DNA of 64,000 nucleotides, from assembly GCA_964537555.1 (NCBI GenBank), contig CAZIAD010000005.1:62001-126000 (forward strand). The letters run 5' to 3'. The stretch is from CAYRWR01 sp964537555 (GTDB taxonomy: Bacteria; Spirochaetota; Brevinematia; Brevinematales; CAYRWR01). The stretch's first letter is position 1. Each line of letters starts with the position of its first letter. This document shows positions 15,314 through 25,079 of this stretch, one piece after another. The notes beneath the pieces are model-generated. The model saw nothing but the letters and a program-made list of their open reading frames with translations. It made no database searches and was not told the DNA's origin. Position numbers and translations under genes: made by a program.

Positions 15314-16015
15314 TCAAGCCTTCTTCTTTTCGTCCCTCTGTCTAAAATTTATTGTTTTCTTCAATTTTTCCTCAATTGAGTTATAGAGAGTTTCCAAACT
15401 TTTAAGAAATTCATCTTTCTCTATTTCATTTACAACATGGATGATTGGATTATATAGTTTTTCATTGTAATCATATTCTGGATTCCGGATTTTATTTAAT
15501 TTTTCTGTATACGCAGTATCAATTTTATTAATTGAAATTCTTAAATCCTGCATTTCTTTTTCTAAAAGGTTTTTGTACAAGACATTGTAATTTCTAATTT
15601 TTGATGTAAGTGAATGATAACAATCCAATATCTTTTGAAAATTGGTGCTATATCGATATTTTGAATTTATAAATTCGAGCAACTTAGGATTTTGTTTTAC
15701 AAACTCATGTGCTTCCGGTGATGGGTCAGTACAATAGTTATAGTATAGCAAATAAGGCCATCGAAAAACATGTATTGCTTCTTTAAGCTCAAAAAGATCT
15801 TTTAAAATAGATTCAACATATTTAAACTTCTGCGTCCAAATCAATTGCCTTTTCCATATGAAAATTCCTAGAATTGCAAGAGACAAGGAAATTAGAGGGA
15901 TTACTTTTAATAGAACATCAAAAATGCTTAATTTGGGAGCAGATTGTATCAGATTTATGGTAGAAACATTATTTGAATGAGCATTTAATATGAATATCAC
16001 ATTAGTCATGATCAA
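15314..16015 (-). CDS. membrane-anchored coiled-coil protein, unknown function
   Basis: The product is 233 residues with one predicted membrane helix at about residues 32-55, followed by a long, highly charged helical region (LLEKEMQDLRISINKI and similar stretches). The start codon overlaps the methyltransferase stop in an ATGA arrangement, so translation is coupled. I recognise no family. It would place a long helical domain in the cytoplasm, near the membrane. Together with the other membrane protein of the operon it is a candidate effector or sensor, inferred from position only. Confidence 0.65.
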   Translation of the reverse strand: MIMTNVIFILNAHSNNVSTINLIQSAPKLSIFDVLLKVIPLISLSLAILGIFIWKRQLIWTQKFKYVESILKDLFELKEAIHVFRWPYLLYYNYCTDPSPEAHEFVKQNPKLLEFINSKYRYSTNFQKILDCYHSLTSKIRNYNVLYKNLLEKEMQDLRISINKIDTAYTEKLNKIRNPEYDYNEKLYNPIIHVVNEIEKDEFLKSLETLYNSIEEKLKKTINFRQRDEKKKA

Positions 16016-19000
16016 CCCTCCAATATTGTTATTTCCGCTTCGGTTAATCCGTAAAGTTCGTAAACTAAAGAATCAATCTTCCATTCCAACTCTTCAGCTG
16101 ATTTAGCATCACCTTCATTACAGAAGTTTAAAACTGAATCAACACTTTCCTTGATTTCAGTGATTATGTTATCTATAATGGGACTTCTTTCTGGTATAGG
16201 TATTAATTCTACATATACTTTCTTCCATCGGTTTGTTCCTACTCCTGAAGAGGCACATATTTTATCAAAGTACCAGTTTATTAGTTTAGAATTTAGTATT
16301 CCGACAAGATATTTTATATCAGTATGAGTCATAATAAAAGTAGTAGCCTCGGTATAGATTCCTGGTTTAACATAAGAAAATCTACCATCATCAACTAATT
16401 CAATCCACACCACCTTCTCCTTCTCAAACTCATCGTAATATGTAGCAGCACATCTTTGAAGTGCATACCACTCATATCGAATTCCAGTTTCTGCTTTATT
16501 ACGTTTAGAGAGAGCATCTTTAAACTGAAAAATGTGTTTATAGATCGCAGGAAACTGTTTTTCAAACTCCTTTTCTGCCTTTAAACTTGCGCCCTGAATA
16601 GACTCATCTTTATGAAGTGGAAAATGCCAAGGAATAAAAATCAACCACAATCCCGCCCATTCATATCCATAGCGCTTGATATCCCGACCCCGAAGAATGG
16701 GCTTGAGTATCTCCTCACTCCGGGGGTCCTCCTCGCACAGGCGCTCTTTAGTGGGAGTATCGATAATAAAGGCTTCATTTAAGCCTGTTAATACTCCTCG
16801 ATAGATATTTACATCCCAATCTTTAAGTGGCTTGCCAATAGACTCTATCTTCTTCTTAAGACTGAGTTCTGCCGTACTACCAATAAACCAAGAATCTTCA
16901 GAAAACTTTTGCAAATCAACTCCTCTTTTTCCGAGCTGTTTTACAATATTAATGTTTTCAGAATCTCCGTTTTCCGGCTTGAGAGTAACAGCACGACAGG
17001 ATGAAAACCGTGAGTGGTCTGGATTGATGAGGAGGATGTTTGTGTCCACTGTAGCATTGTCAAAGATACCCGGTCCCAAATCGATAAGCTGTACCGGATT
17101 CAGTCCCGCAAAATAGCGGCGCAGGGACTTGCCATAACCTGCACGCATCCATTTATTGGAAGTAATAAAACAGAGATGTCCCTGCCTATTTAATTTTTGT
17201 ATTCCGCTCTCATAGAACAGGGAATATATATCCCCTGTGCGTTCAAATGTCCGATAACCACAGTCTTTATAGAGATTGGCCAGTGTACCACTGTCCTTCT
17301 GGAGCTGGACATAAGGCGGATTCCCGATCACCACATCAAACCCCTCCTCTATCCCGAACATCCACTCCGGATCAAACCAGACACAGGCATTATCCGAGAA
17401 AGGCTCCCAGGTAGCAAGTTGCTGCGAAACAGTCTCTGTCCCCGGATGGTAGGTATCAAACACTGCATCCCGCATTTGATTCTGTACTCTTATAAACTCA
17501 TCTCGAATTCTCGGCTTTTCCTCTGGGCGGCAGGTAAAATATTCCTGCCGCAGAGCTGCCAGCTGCTGTACCAGCTCTGCCGACTCGCCCAGATTTTCCG
17601 ATCCGCCTTTATCTTTCAGTTGGCCCTCTATCTCTGCTTTACGGGTATTGAGTTCTCTTATCTTCTGCTGTACATCCGGGTCCATGAGACGGCCCTGCTT
17701 GGCAATAACCCCGGAATCCATAATGATCTGCTGTAGCTCTGATTGGAGTTGTTGTACAGACTCCCGGGAAGGTGATTTTTTAGTCTGATTAGGTAGTCCA
17801 ATAAGGGTATTGGCACATACAAATTTAAACTCAAGATTAGGCAGAGACTCTATGCCCCGGTTAGGTTCAGAATCCAGCACCTTTTCATCTACCACCAGGG
17901 ATAGAAACACTCTCAGCTTGGATATTTCAACTGCAATAGGCTGGATATCCACACCATAGATACAGTTATGGATGATGCCCAGCTTATGGACATATTCAAA
18001 GTTCTTTTCCCGGAGATTACGTTCCACTTCCTTCCTTAAGGTAGGGTCATCTATACCGGCCAGGCGCTGATGGAGCCACTTCTCCGACAGGGGATCTATA
18101 CGGCGCAGAATATCGGTGACATGATTGAGTATTCCCATAGGAAAGGCCCCCGAGCCACAGGCCGGGTCCAGGATTTTCATTTCATGCAGAGCCTTGATCA
18201 GTTCATTGATCGTTTTATCAGCTAGCTTTTCTTCATCCTCTTCCAGCCCCAATTCGTCATTGAACAGCTTTTCCAGTTGTTCTTCTGGTACAGTGGTGTG
18301 GGTCATTAAGTATTGCTTGAGGCTTTCCTTGACCATATAGTCCACGATGGGCCGGGGAGTGTAGAAGCTGCCCGTAGACTTGCGGGCGGTATCCCCGGTC
18401 TCAGGATTGATCTCAGCCAGCAGGTTTTCAAAGATACGTCCCAGCATTTCAGGATCGATAGAGATTTCCTGGTCTATGCTGGAGTTCTCATCGATGGTGA
18501 AGTTATACTCTTCCAGTAGTGTAAATAAATCCTTCATCCATTCATTGGTAATCACCAGGTTGCCATTTATTCCCTTATCATAATAATCGTTGCTATGCGG
18601 TTCAAAAAGACCTCCATTCAGAAAGGGAATCTTATCCATTCCTTTTATACCGACTTCTTCTTTTCTTTTCTCCTGGGGAGTGTTGAGAACTTCAAAGAAT
18701 AGGGTTTCAAGTATCCAATGGTAGTAGTTATTTTCAGTAATAGCAGCACTGGATAGGATATCTTCAGGAATAAGATCCTTCTGCTTTAAAAACCAGCAAA
18801 ATACTATACGGCCTATTAATCTTACAGCAAATTCCTGCTTAGTTTGATGGTCATCTGTTGATGGCAGTTTAAGGCTCCCCTTTTCATTGTAATTGGTACT
18901 GCCGATTTTACGCTCACCGCCCACTAGTTGGGTGAATAATAAAGCGATCCGTTGATAAAACTCTTTATTGACCACTTCTACTGAGAAGCGTTGTTTCAGG

Positions 19001-19467
19001 TCCTGAATATCTTTGACCTTGCCTTTATTAATGAGAAATTTCTCCGGTGTCCGTATTTTCGATCCTGGCCCTAAGAGATAAGAAAGACGTTGAGGATTGG
19101 AGAACTCCTTAACCACCTGATCTTTATCATTAAGCGTTAAATTACTGGTAATCAAGGACAACCGATACTGATCTGATTTGGGGGTAGTAAACACCGCCAA
19201 GACGTTGGGATAACTGTGTCCCTTCATGAGTTTAAAAGATTCACGGGTCAGACTTATTCGGGGGTCATGGGGGGACTCATGTTCAATTTCTAATATATGA
19301 AGTTTTAGATTCTTATCCTCTCCCAGCTTATGCACTTTTTGTATATGTTTATTCTGATATCCCAGTGCACTAACTTCTGAAATATCGGTCAGGAAGTGCT
19401 CAGTGAGAAATCTATCCCGTAAAAACTCCAGGTATTCTTGTCTATGATAATTATTCTTTAACTCCAT
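16012..19467 (-). CDS. Eco57I/PglX-like N6-adenine DNA methyltransferase, type IIG or BREX-like
   Basis: The product is 1151 residues. The AdoMet-binding motif is DPACGSG at residues 434-440 and the catalytic motif is NPPY at 716-719, as in N6-adenine methyltransferases of the Eco57I class. Residues 1-200 include a possible nuclease-like segment (ILEIEHESPHDPRISLTRES), and the C-terminal ~350 residues would be the target-recognition part. The length fits type IIG enzymes and PglX-like modification proteins. It starts 10 bp after the helicase stop. Such a helicase-methyltransferase pair suggests self/non-self discrimination by DNA methylation. Whether it also cuts DNA cannot be seen. Confidence 0.85.
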   Translation of the reverse strand: MELKNNYHRQEYLEFLRDRFLTEHFLTDISEVSALGYQNKHIQKVHKLGEDKNLKLHILEIEHESPHDPRISLTRESFKLMKGHSYPNVLAVFTTPKSDQYRLSLITSNLTLNDKDQVVKEFSNPQRLSYLLGPGSKIRTPEKFLINKGKVKDIQDLKQRFSVEVVNKEFYQRIALLFTQLVGGERKIGSTNYNEKGSLKLPSTDDHQTKQEFAVRLIGRIVFCWFLKQKDLIPEDILSSAAITENNYYHWILETLFFEVLNTPQEKRKEEVGIKGMDKIPFLNGGLFEPHSNDYYDKGINGNLVITNEWMKDLFTLLEEYNFTIDENSSIDQEISIDPEMLGRIFENLLAEINPETGDTARKSTGSFYTPRPIVDYMVKESLKQYLMTHTTVPEEQLEKLFNDELGLEEDEEKLADKTINELIKALHEMKILDPACGSGAFPMGILNHVTDILRRIDPLSEKWLHQRLAGIDDPTLRKEVERNLREKNFEYVHKLGIIHNCIYGVDIQPIAVEISKLRVFLSLVVDEKVLDSEPNRGIESLPNLEFKFVCANTLIGLPNQTKKSPSRESVQQLQSELQQIIMDSGVIAKQGRLMDPDVQQKIRELNTRKAEIEGQLKDKGGSENLGESAELVQQLAALRQEYFTCRPEEKPRIRDEFIRVQNQMRDAVFDTYHPGTETVSQQLATWEPFSDNACVWFDPEWMFGIEEGFDVVIGNPPYVQLQKDSGTLANLYKDCGYRTFERTGDIYSLFYESGIQKLNRQGHLCFITSNKWMRAGYGKSLRRYFAGLNPVQLIDLGPGIFDNATVDTNILLINPDHSRFSSCRAVTLKPENGDSENINIVKQLGKRGVDLQKFSEDSWFIGSTAELSLKKKIESIGKPLKDWDVNIYRGVLTGLNEAFIIDTPTKERLCEEDPRSEEILKPILRGRDIKRYGYEWAGLWLIFIPWHFPLHKDESIQGASLKAEKEFEKQFPAIYKHIFQFKDALSKRNKAETGIRYEWYALQRCAATYYDEFEKEKVVWIELVDDGRFSYVKPGIYTEATTFIMTHTDIKYLVGILNSKLINWYFDKICASSGVGTNRWKKVYVELIPIPERSPIIDNIITEIKESVDSVLNFCNEGDAKSAEELEWKIDSLVYELYGLTEAEITILEG

Positions 19468-19477
19468 CCCTATCCCT

Positions 19478-22400
19478 CTATTTTACAAATTCTTCGATGA
19501 TAATAAGACTCTGATCAGCATCATCCACCTTACGGGTTTTTACTATCATTTTTCCGATATACTCTTCTGTCACCACTTCCTGCAATGCGTCCACTGCTTT
19601 TTTGTGATCCCTGACTTCCATATTGCGTATCAGTTTCATATACACATCGGGCAGTGCTCCTAATTCCACCACCCTTTTCAGGTCCTCTAGATAATCTTTT
19701 TTATAGCCCTGTTCTATACAATAGTCCAAATTAATCAACGTTTTTTGCATCCCCTTGTCATGGGGGAACTGGCTGGATCGGTCGAAGAGGTTTTTTTTCA
19801 TGGACTGATAGATAGCTTCAAACCTGCCGCTCATTGAGACAGGATCCTCTTCTGTACTGGCTTTAAATAACTGGAGAGCCAATTCTGGATTTAGGTGGAT
19901 ATCTTTTTCTCCATCCCCCCATTTGAAGAAATGATCCTTACCTCTCTTGGCAAAGATGAGTACACCCGCACTTTCTTTCTTTTTTCGCCCTGTCCTGGAC
20001 CTTCTGGGTACTTCTAAAGCTTGTTGAAAGAGCATGGGCTCATTTCTTTTGAAGTAGTCCAGGTCATTGCGGAATGCTATGTCCCAGGACTCTTCTTCTT
20101 CACTTTTCATCAGTTCACTAAATTGTTCTTCGATATAAGACTGCGGATTTTCATCCCCAGTCAGTATCTTGGTATCACCGCCCATAATGGCATGGATGAG
20201 ATGCATTTTAAAAGTAGAGATGGTCTTGGCATTTATTTGTGCCTCTCCTACCAAAGTGGGAAAATAGTGATAGATAAATAGTTCATCAAAGACCTTTTTA
20301 TTGATACGATTAATGCGGCCAATTCTTTGAATAACCCGGGTCGGGTTCCAGGGCATATCATAGTTTAGTATTGTACCCGCACGATTCAGGTTAAACCCCT
20401 CCGAGATAGCATCTGTGGCCAGCAGTACATCATAGTCATCTTTTTGTTGTAGAGCAGATGCATCAAAATTTACACGAATAATCTCTTTATTTCCTGGATT
20501 TGATTCCTGAGATGTATATTTAAATACTCTCAGATCGGTCTTACTGAGATATTCATTTACATAATTTACAGTATCTGCAAATTCCGAAAATAGGATTAGT
20601 TTTTTACCCGATTTGGTTTTTCTCAGTTCCTGGATGGTTTTTACCAGACTTTGTAGCTTGGGGTCATGGTGACAATCCACCGCTATCCAGGTGGATTGAA
20701 TGTCCTTTAGTAACTCTATATCTTTCTGAAATGCTTCAAAGTATTCCTTTTTGATTTTCTCTTTCTCAATGACCACCATACCTTTTTCTTTATAATACTC
20801 TAATTCATCAAGTAAATTGTCTAAAGTCATTTCAAAAAGGGCAGCATCTGGATCATCATAATCAGCAGCCATAAAAGATTCTACGTCCGGGATAATCCCT
20901 TTCTTGAAGATGAGTATTAACCCCCTATCGATCCATTTCTGCATCTTCTCGTAAGATGTAATGATATTTTGAAGTGTCTGTTTAAATGCCTGCACAGAGC
21001 TTTCAAATCTCCTGACCAGCAACCTTCTCATAAAATTGGCTAATTGTCTTTGAGAGTTAAGCAGTAGATTCTTTTCATTAAAAATATCTTCGAATTCATG
21101 CAGGAACTCTGGTTTTATGAAGTTCAAAGGCTGGTATCTTGCTGCTTGAAAACCGGTTGCGTCCTGGTCAGTGGGATCTATTCTATTAAGGGTATCCAAA
21201 TACTCCTTTTCCAATTCTCCTAAATCATATTCCAACAGTTTTGGAGGATTCACTTTGGGAAACTCTATGCCCTGTTTTTCTAGGTCTTCTTTGTATCTAT
21301 CTATTTTCATAAGATCTAAACGGGACCGACGGATAAGAAATGGATAGAGAATGAGTCTGATTTTCTTAGAGATTTCATTCATACGAATCTCCAGTTCAAC
21401 CGGGCTGATCATTCCTTTTTTGTGTTCGTCCTGAAGTTTTTTATATTCAGCTATGATCTGTTTTAGTTCATATCCAAGGTTATCTACTGTCTGTACTGTA
21501 GATTTAGAAGGTATTTGGAACAGTTTGATTAATGAAAAGATATCTTTAGGTGAGTTATTAAAAGGGGTAGCGGTTAATAGAGCAACTTTATTACCCTGAC
21601 ATATTTCATGAACCATACCATAGGAATCCGTCTCTTCATTTCGAAATCGATGCGCTTCATCAATGATAATCAATTTCTCTTCCGGATATCTATTGTTAAA
21701 TTTCTGAGCGTCTTCCAGTTTACCCATACTCACTACTTCAGCGTTGAAGTTGAATTCTAGGGCATACTCATTCCACTGCCTCATAAGATGAGGGGGAGAA
21801 ATAATGAGAGTTTTAAGCCCTAGATTATGGGCTACAGTGGAGGCTATGATACTTTTACCCAGGCCGACCACATCTGCAATTATCACACCTGTGTGCCGTT
21901 CGATTTTCTGAAGCGCCTGTTTTACAGCATCGATCTGATATTTTACATTGAAGAATCTTTGATTGGTGATACTGGATGGGGTTCTCACTTTCTCGACTTT
22001 GTCATCAAAAAATTCTTTTAATACTTTAATATAAAGTTTTACAGGACGGGGAAAAGATTGTATCCAAATTTGTTGAATTACTAAATCATCAAATTCTCGA
22101 TAGTTGTTTTCATTAATAAGTTCAATAGACTTTTCCCAGAGTTCATTAAATAAATTTTTCATTTCATTATAATCTTGAGTCGTTCTTGAAATAGCATTAA
22201 TTTCATGTCTATTTTGTAATCCTTCAAAGGAGAGATTACTCGATCCTGTTATCACAGTTCCTGGAAAATCTCCTCCTTGATTATGTTCTGAAGTATTTTC
22301 AAATAAATATAGTTTTGCATGATTAGGTTCTCGAGTTTTCCTAATTTCTAATTTACCTTCACGGATCATATTTAAAAAAAGTTTGAATTGCATTTGATTA

Positions 22401-22717
22401 TCTTTGTTATCAAGAGTGTCTGTATCATTAATCATTGTTTTTAATGAATCAAAATAACTATCTCTAATCTCTTTATGAGAAAACTGACTTCTGTTGCCAT
22501 ATGTATAATATTCTTTTAGTGTTTCGTTAATAGACTTTTCCACATCCATACCAATGAGAATTCTAACTTTCTTCGATCTTAACGCCTCAGAAATAATTTT
22601 AAATCCTGAAAAAAAGAAGTATCCCACTAAAAAAAATGCATTGCTCGTAGATGGCAAGATGTTTAATATTGAATCTGAAAGTTTCCTTTTTTGATTTGTG
22701 ATAAACATACTATTCAT
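19478..22717 (-). CDS. SNF2-type helicase with N-terminal PLD nuclease-like domain
   Basis: The product is 1079 residues, with GGAGACGC before the ATG. Residues about 30-200 resemble a phospholipase D fold: His133-x-Lys135 in NHAKLYLFE, followed by TGSSNLSFEG. The helicase part has Walker A VVGLGKS (Lys288), Walker B DEAH at Asp353, ATPFNN as motif III, and VIQRIGRINRI as motif VI in the second RecA domain. The family translocates on duplex DNA; PLD-SNF2 fusions are typical of prokaryotic defence loci such as DISARM-like or restriction systems. It is the first gene of the tightly packed set that continues with the methyltransferase. One PLD motif per chain implies dimerisation if it cuts. Confidence 0.85.
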   Translation of the reverse strand: MNSMFITNQKRKLSDSILNILPSTSNAFFLVGYFFFSGFKIISEALRSKKVRILIGMDVEKSINETLKEYYTYGNRSQFSHKEIRDSYFDSLKTMINDTDTLDNKDNQMQFKLFLNMIREGKLEIRKTREPNHAKLYLFENTSEHNQGGDFPGTVITGSSNLSFEGLQNRHEINAISRTTQDYNEMKNLFNELWEKSIELINENNYREFDDLVIQQIWIQSFPRPVKLYIKVLKEFFDDKVEKVRTPSSITNQRFFNVKYQIDAVKQALQKIERHTGVIIADVVGLGKSIIASTVAHNLGLKTLIISPPHLMRQWNEYALEFNFNAEVVSMGKLEDAQKFNNRYPEEKLIIIDEAHRFRNEETDSYGMVHEICQGNKVALLTATPFNNSPKDIFSLIKLFQIPSKSTVQTVDNLGYELKQIIAEYKKLQDEHKKGMISPVELEIRMNEISKKIRLILYPFLIRRSRLDLMKIDRYKEDLEKQGIEFPKVNPPKLLEYDLGELEKEYLDTLNRIDPTDQDATGFQAARYQPLNFIKPEFLHEFEDIFNEKNLLLNSQRQLANFMRRLLVRRFESSVQAFKQTLQNIITSYEKMQKWIDRGLILIFKKGIIPDVESFMAADYDDPDAALFEMTLDNLLDELEYYKEKGMVVIEKEKIKKEYFEAFQKDIELLKDIQSTWIAVDCHHDPKLQSLVKTIQELRKTKSGKKLILFSEFADTVNYVNEYLSKTDLRVFKYTSQESNPGNKEIIRVNFDASALQQKDDYDVLLATDAISEGFNLNRAGTILNYDMPWNPTRVIQRIGRINRINKKVFDELFIYHYFPTLVGEAQINAKTISTFKMHLIHAIMGGDTKILTGDENPQSYIEEQFSELMKSEEEESWDIAFRNDLDYFKRNEPMLFQQALEVPRRSRTGRKKKESAGVLIFAKRGKDHFFKWGDGEKDIHLNPELALQLFKASTEEDPVSMSGRFEAIYQSMKKNLFDRSSQFPHDKGMQKTLINLDYCIEQGYKKDYLEDLKRVVELGALPDVYMKLIRNMEVRDHKKAVDALQEVVTEEYIGKMIVKTRKVDDADQSLIIIEEFVK

Positions 22718-22845
22718 GCGTCTCCCTTTCTAAACACTTACCCCTCCGCGTCCTCGGCGCCCTCAGCGGTGCCCCAGCCGGCACCTCCCGATCTACCACC
22801 GTAAAACGTCAGTACCACATCGAAAACCTCACCCGGCACCCGCCC

Positions 22846-22877
22846 CTTTCGACTTTCCGTCTTTTGACTTTCGACTC
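22846..22877 (+). repeat. GACTTTC-type repeat, copy 2
   Basis: CTTTCGACTTTCCGTCTTTT followed by GACTTTCGACT lies right beyond the stop of the HNH gene, in the spacer before the helicase. The adjacent 22740-22770 stretch (CCGCGTCCTCGGCGCCCTC) is another low-complexity repeat type. Confidence 0.65.
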
Positions 22878-22879
22878 TC

Positions 22880-23785
22880 CTACCCCGCCAACCTAAACCG
22901 TTCCCACCGTCTAGCCAACCTCTCCTGATCCGGGTAGTCCCGTTTCTGTCCCGGCAGGATGATCTTCGCCCCATTCATCTCTTGGAGACCATAGTGTAAC
23001 ATGGGACCGTCCCTTTCTTCAAGAATGTCTTCCCGGATATTCACAGTATAGTCAGGACTGATACCCAGAATATTCTGATCATAAGCTGCATGATGGATCT
23101 TACAGAGGGATAGACCATTGTTCACCACAGGCTGACCATCCGGTTCACCGTCGGGAATAATATGAGCCGCGTCCAGGAGCTCGGGGTGATGCAGCCGGCA
23201 GATGGTACAGCTATTGTCATAAGCATCCAGTACATCCTGGCGAAAGGCTGTCTGGTGCAGGCGCTGCTGAGTCAGGGATGTCACATAGCGCCGCATATCC
23301 TGTGAGATACCCTGCTGACTCGATTCGGATGGCTGGCCTTCGATCACAAATACCGGATCGATCTCCACGGTAAAGCTTAAAGTCCGGGGATTATCCTCCA
23401 CAATAAAGACGGGAAAAATGGCAAAATACTTCCCCGGTTTTAGGGCCTTAAAATAAATGATGGGAACTTTTTCCAGCATGGCTTTTCGCAGACCTACATT
23501 TGTCCATAGCTCCGGATCATTCCCTTCGTACTTATACTCCACCAGGCTATTTTCATCAGAGGATTTATCTTTATAAGGACTGTTGTAAGAAGTAGTAATA
23601 GAGATAGGCATAGTAAAACCTTTAGGATACCAAATTCCCCGGGCACCGATTAATGTAATAGTCTGTCCCTGATAGGAAAAACCCCGGATGAGTACATCCC
23701 TGGGAATCACCTCTCCATAGATGAGGTTCTGCTCTTTCAGCCACAGCATGGCCTTGATGCGGACGTCCTGGTCTTGTGGATTCAT
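22880..23785 (-). CDS. HNH endonuclease, putative restriction component
   Basis: The start at 23785 was chosen because AGGA lies five bases upstream; an ATG six bases earlier is a less well spaced alternative. The 301-residue product ends in an HNH domain: CTICRLHHPELLDAAHII, then VVNNGLSLCKIHHAAYDQN, which supplies the zinc-binding Cys pair and the catalytic His. The first ~190 residues are not recognised but probably form a DNA- or modification-recognition domain, as in McrA-like proteins. It precedes the helicase by 162 bp on the same strand and may be part of the same defence island, though the gap and its own promoter argue for separate expression. Confidence 0.8.
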   Translation of the reverse strand: MNPQDQDVRIKAMLWLKEQNLIYGEVIPRDVLIRGFSYQGQTITLIGARGIWYPKGFTMPISITTSYNSPYKDKSSDENSLVEYKYEGNDPELWTNVGLRKAMLEKVPIIYFKALKPGKYFAIFPVFIVEDNPRTLSFTVEIDPVFVIEGQPSESSQQGISQDMRRYVTSLTQQRLHQTAFRQDVLDAYDNSCTICRLHHPELLDAAHIIPDGEPDGQPVVNNGLSLCKIHHAAYDQNILGISPDYTVNIREDILEERDGPMLHYGLQEMNGAKIILPGQKRDYPDQERLARRWERFRLAG

Positions 23786-23797
23786 AGTCATCCTATT

Positions 23798-23888
23798 TAG
23801 CCCCCGGCTCACCGGGAGCGCTCTATTCCTGGTTTTCACCTGTAAACTTAATTCGTTCAAATCATAGCATATTTTCCAATATTGTCAA
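23798..23888 (-). promoter_or_regulatory. promoter and leader hairpin of the HNH gene
   Basis: On the minus strand TTGACA (23888-23883) and TATGAT (23866-23861) are 16 bp apart, a strong sigma-70-like promoter. The leader contains CCCGG-TGAG-CCGGG near 23805-23820, a stable hairpin just upstream of the ribosome site. It could modulate translation. Confidence 0.6.
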
Positions 23889-24064
23889 GAGGGAGTGTTG
23901 CATAAAGTGTTAACCTATAAAGACTTATATGCGGTCAACATATAAACTCTCACTTGTTAACTCGATTGATCTAGTCTGATTTCACTTTTCTCCCAACACC
24001 CCATCCAGGTCATACCCGCACCTACTCCATGCCTCCCGGCGCAGGCCCGGGATAACGAAACAGA

Positions 24065-24168
24065 GATCTATTCTTTTAAGTCCGGGCCCTAACCCTCACA
24101 CAGATACACAATCTGAAATGCCACCAACCCCCCCTTCCCCTCCGAAGGCTGATGTGTAAGTCAATAGT
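24065..24168 (+). repeat. ~100-bp repeat family, copy A
   Basis: This copy includes AGTCCGGGCCCTAACCCTCA, ACAATCTGAAATGCCACCA and CCTTCCCCTCCGAAGGCTGA, ending TGTGTAAGTCAATAGT. Its closest relative is copy C at 25455, beyond HigBA, and a shorter, more diverged copy B follows immediately. Confidence 0.75.
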
Positions 24169-24256
24169 GGATCTTTCTATTGAGTCCAAGTCTTCATCTT
24201 CAAACAGATAGACAATCTGAAATGCTACCAAGCTCTACTTCCCCTCCGAAGTCTGC
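24169..24256 (+). repeat. ~100-bp repeat family, copy B
   Basis: The match to copy A starts at GGATCTTTCTATTGAGTCC and runs through ACAATCTGAAATGCTACCA to TTCCCCTCCGAAGTCTGC. It lies directly after copy A in tandem, but with the CCCTAACCCTCA part replaced. Confidence 0.65.
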
Positions 24257-24269
24257 CTGCTCTTCTCCG

Positions 24270-24620
24270 TATTGTGCGCCCCACCCTACACCCCACCAGG
24301 GCTGACCTACCCTAACCTAAACCCCTCCGCCAGGACATTCAGCCCGCCCGGCACATTGACTGCTACACCCCAGCAGACATTTCGAGGGGTGACAGTCCCC
24401 TGTCCCACCGACCAAAAAGCATTTTCTTTGCCAGGCGTTTCTTTGTTGTTTTGGACAAAGAAATGCCGCCGCCCGCCAGCTGTCGCTGGCCCAGGCGTTC
24501 GGTGGCAGCCAAGGCACAGACTCCCACCGTCAGGTGAACACCGGGCTGCTCCCGTCTGCTCCCGCATCCGGGAAGCCCTGGACTAGTAGGCCCAGGCAGG
24601 TCGTGGCAGTCAAGGCACTG
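24270..24620. other. GC-rich structured element with nested hairpins
   Basis: A GC-rich stretch, unlike the surrounding DNA, with several stems: GCGTTTCTTTGT (24435-24446) pairs with ACAAAGAAATGC (24455-24466), one mismatch. GCCAGC-TGTC-GCTGGC (24475-24490) and GGGG-TGACAGT-CCCC (about 24386) are perfect. Open frames on both strands lack ribosome sites and are not credible. It could be a repeat element or an untranslated RNA; neither can be decided here. Confidence 0.4.
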
Positions 24621-24758
24621 ACTACTGACGCCAGGGAGCTCTCCCTGTAAAAGTAACTCGGTGGCTTCCTGCCGTCAGCTCACAAGTTACCCCAGTGAAG
24701 CTGTTCTACTAACTCTTGACAAGGGAAAGATTGAAAGAAAGAGGACGAATAGTGGCAG

Positions 24759-25067
24759 CTAGGAGATCATCTCCAGCTCATTGATATTATGAATAGTCTC
24801 CAGGTCCTTAGCAATATGACTCTGCTCTTCCCGCAGGTCATACTCCATCTGCAGTCCCAGCCAGAACTGAGGCGAATTACCGAAAAAGCGAGCCAGACGT
24901 AAGGCAGTATCTGTAGTGATCCTGCGTCTATACTTCAGGATCTCCGCTATCCTGGTCACAGGAATATGTGTCTCTTTGGCCAGCCGATAGGCTGTGAGCT
25001 TAAAAGGAATCAGAAACTCTTCCTGCAAGATCTCTCCGGGATGTATGTTAGCGATTTTTTCCATCAT
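24759..25067 (-). CDS. higA: HigA-family antitoxin
   Basis: The product is 102 residues. The N-terminus IHPGEILQEEFLIPFKLTAY is the HigA signature, followed by a helix-turn-helix (RLAKETHIPVTRIAEILKYR) and WLGLQMEYDL. HigA proteins bind and neutralise the HigB ribonuclease and repress the operon. The ribosome site AGGAG lies five bases before the start. It follows the toxin gene by 12 bp, toxin first, as normal in HigBA loci. The protein appears intact. Confidence 0.9.
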   Translation of the reverse strand: MMEKIANIHPGEILQEEFLIPFKLTAYRLAKETHIPVTRIAEILKYRRRITTDTALRLARFFGNSPQFWLGLQMEYDLREEQSHIAKDLETIHNINELEMIS

Positions 25068-25079
25068 GATGACTCCTGT

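Noticed and set aside
24272..24586. Open frames on both strands in GC-rich DNA
   Set aside because: Overlapping frames with no ribosome site, Arg/Pro/Cys-rich composition and strong hairpins; most likely non-coding.
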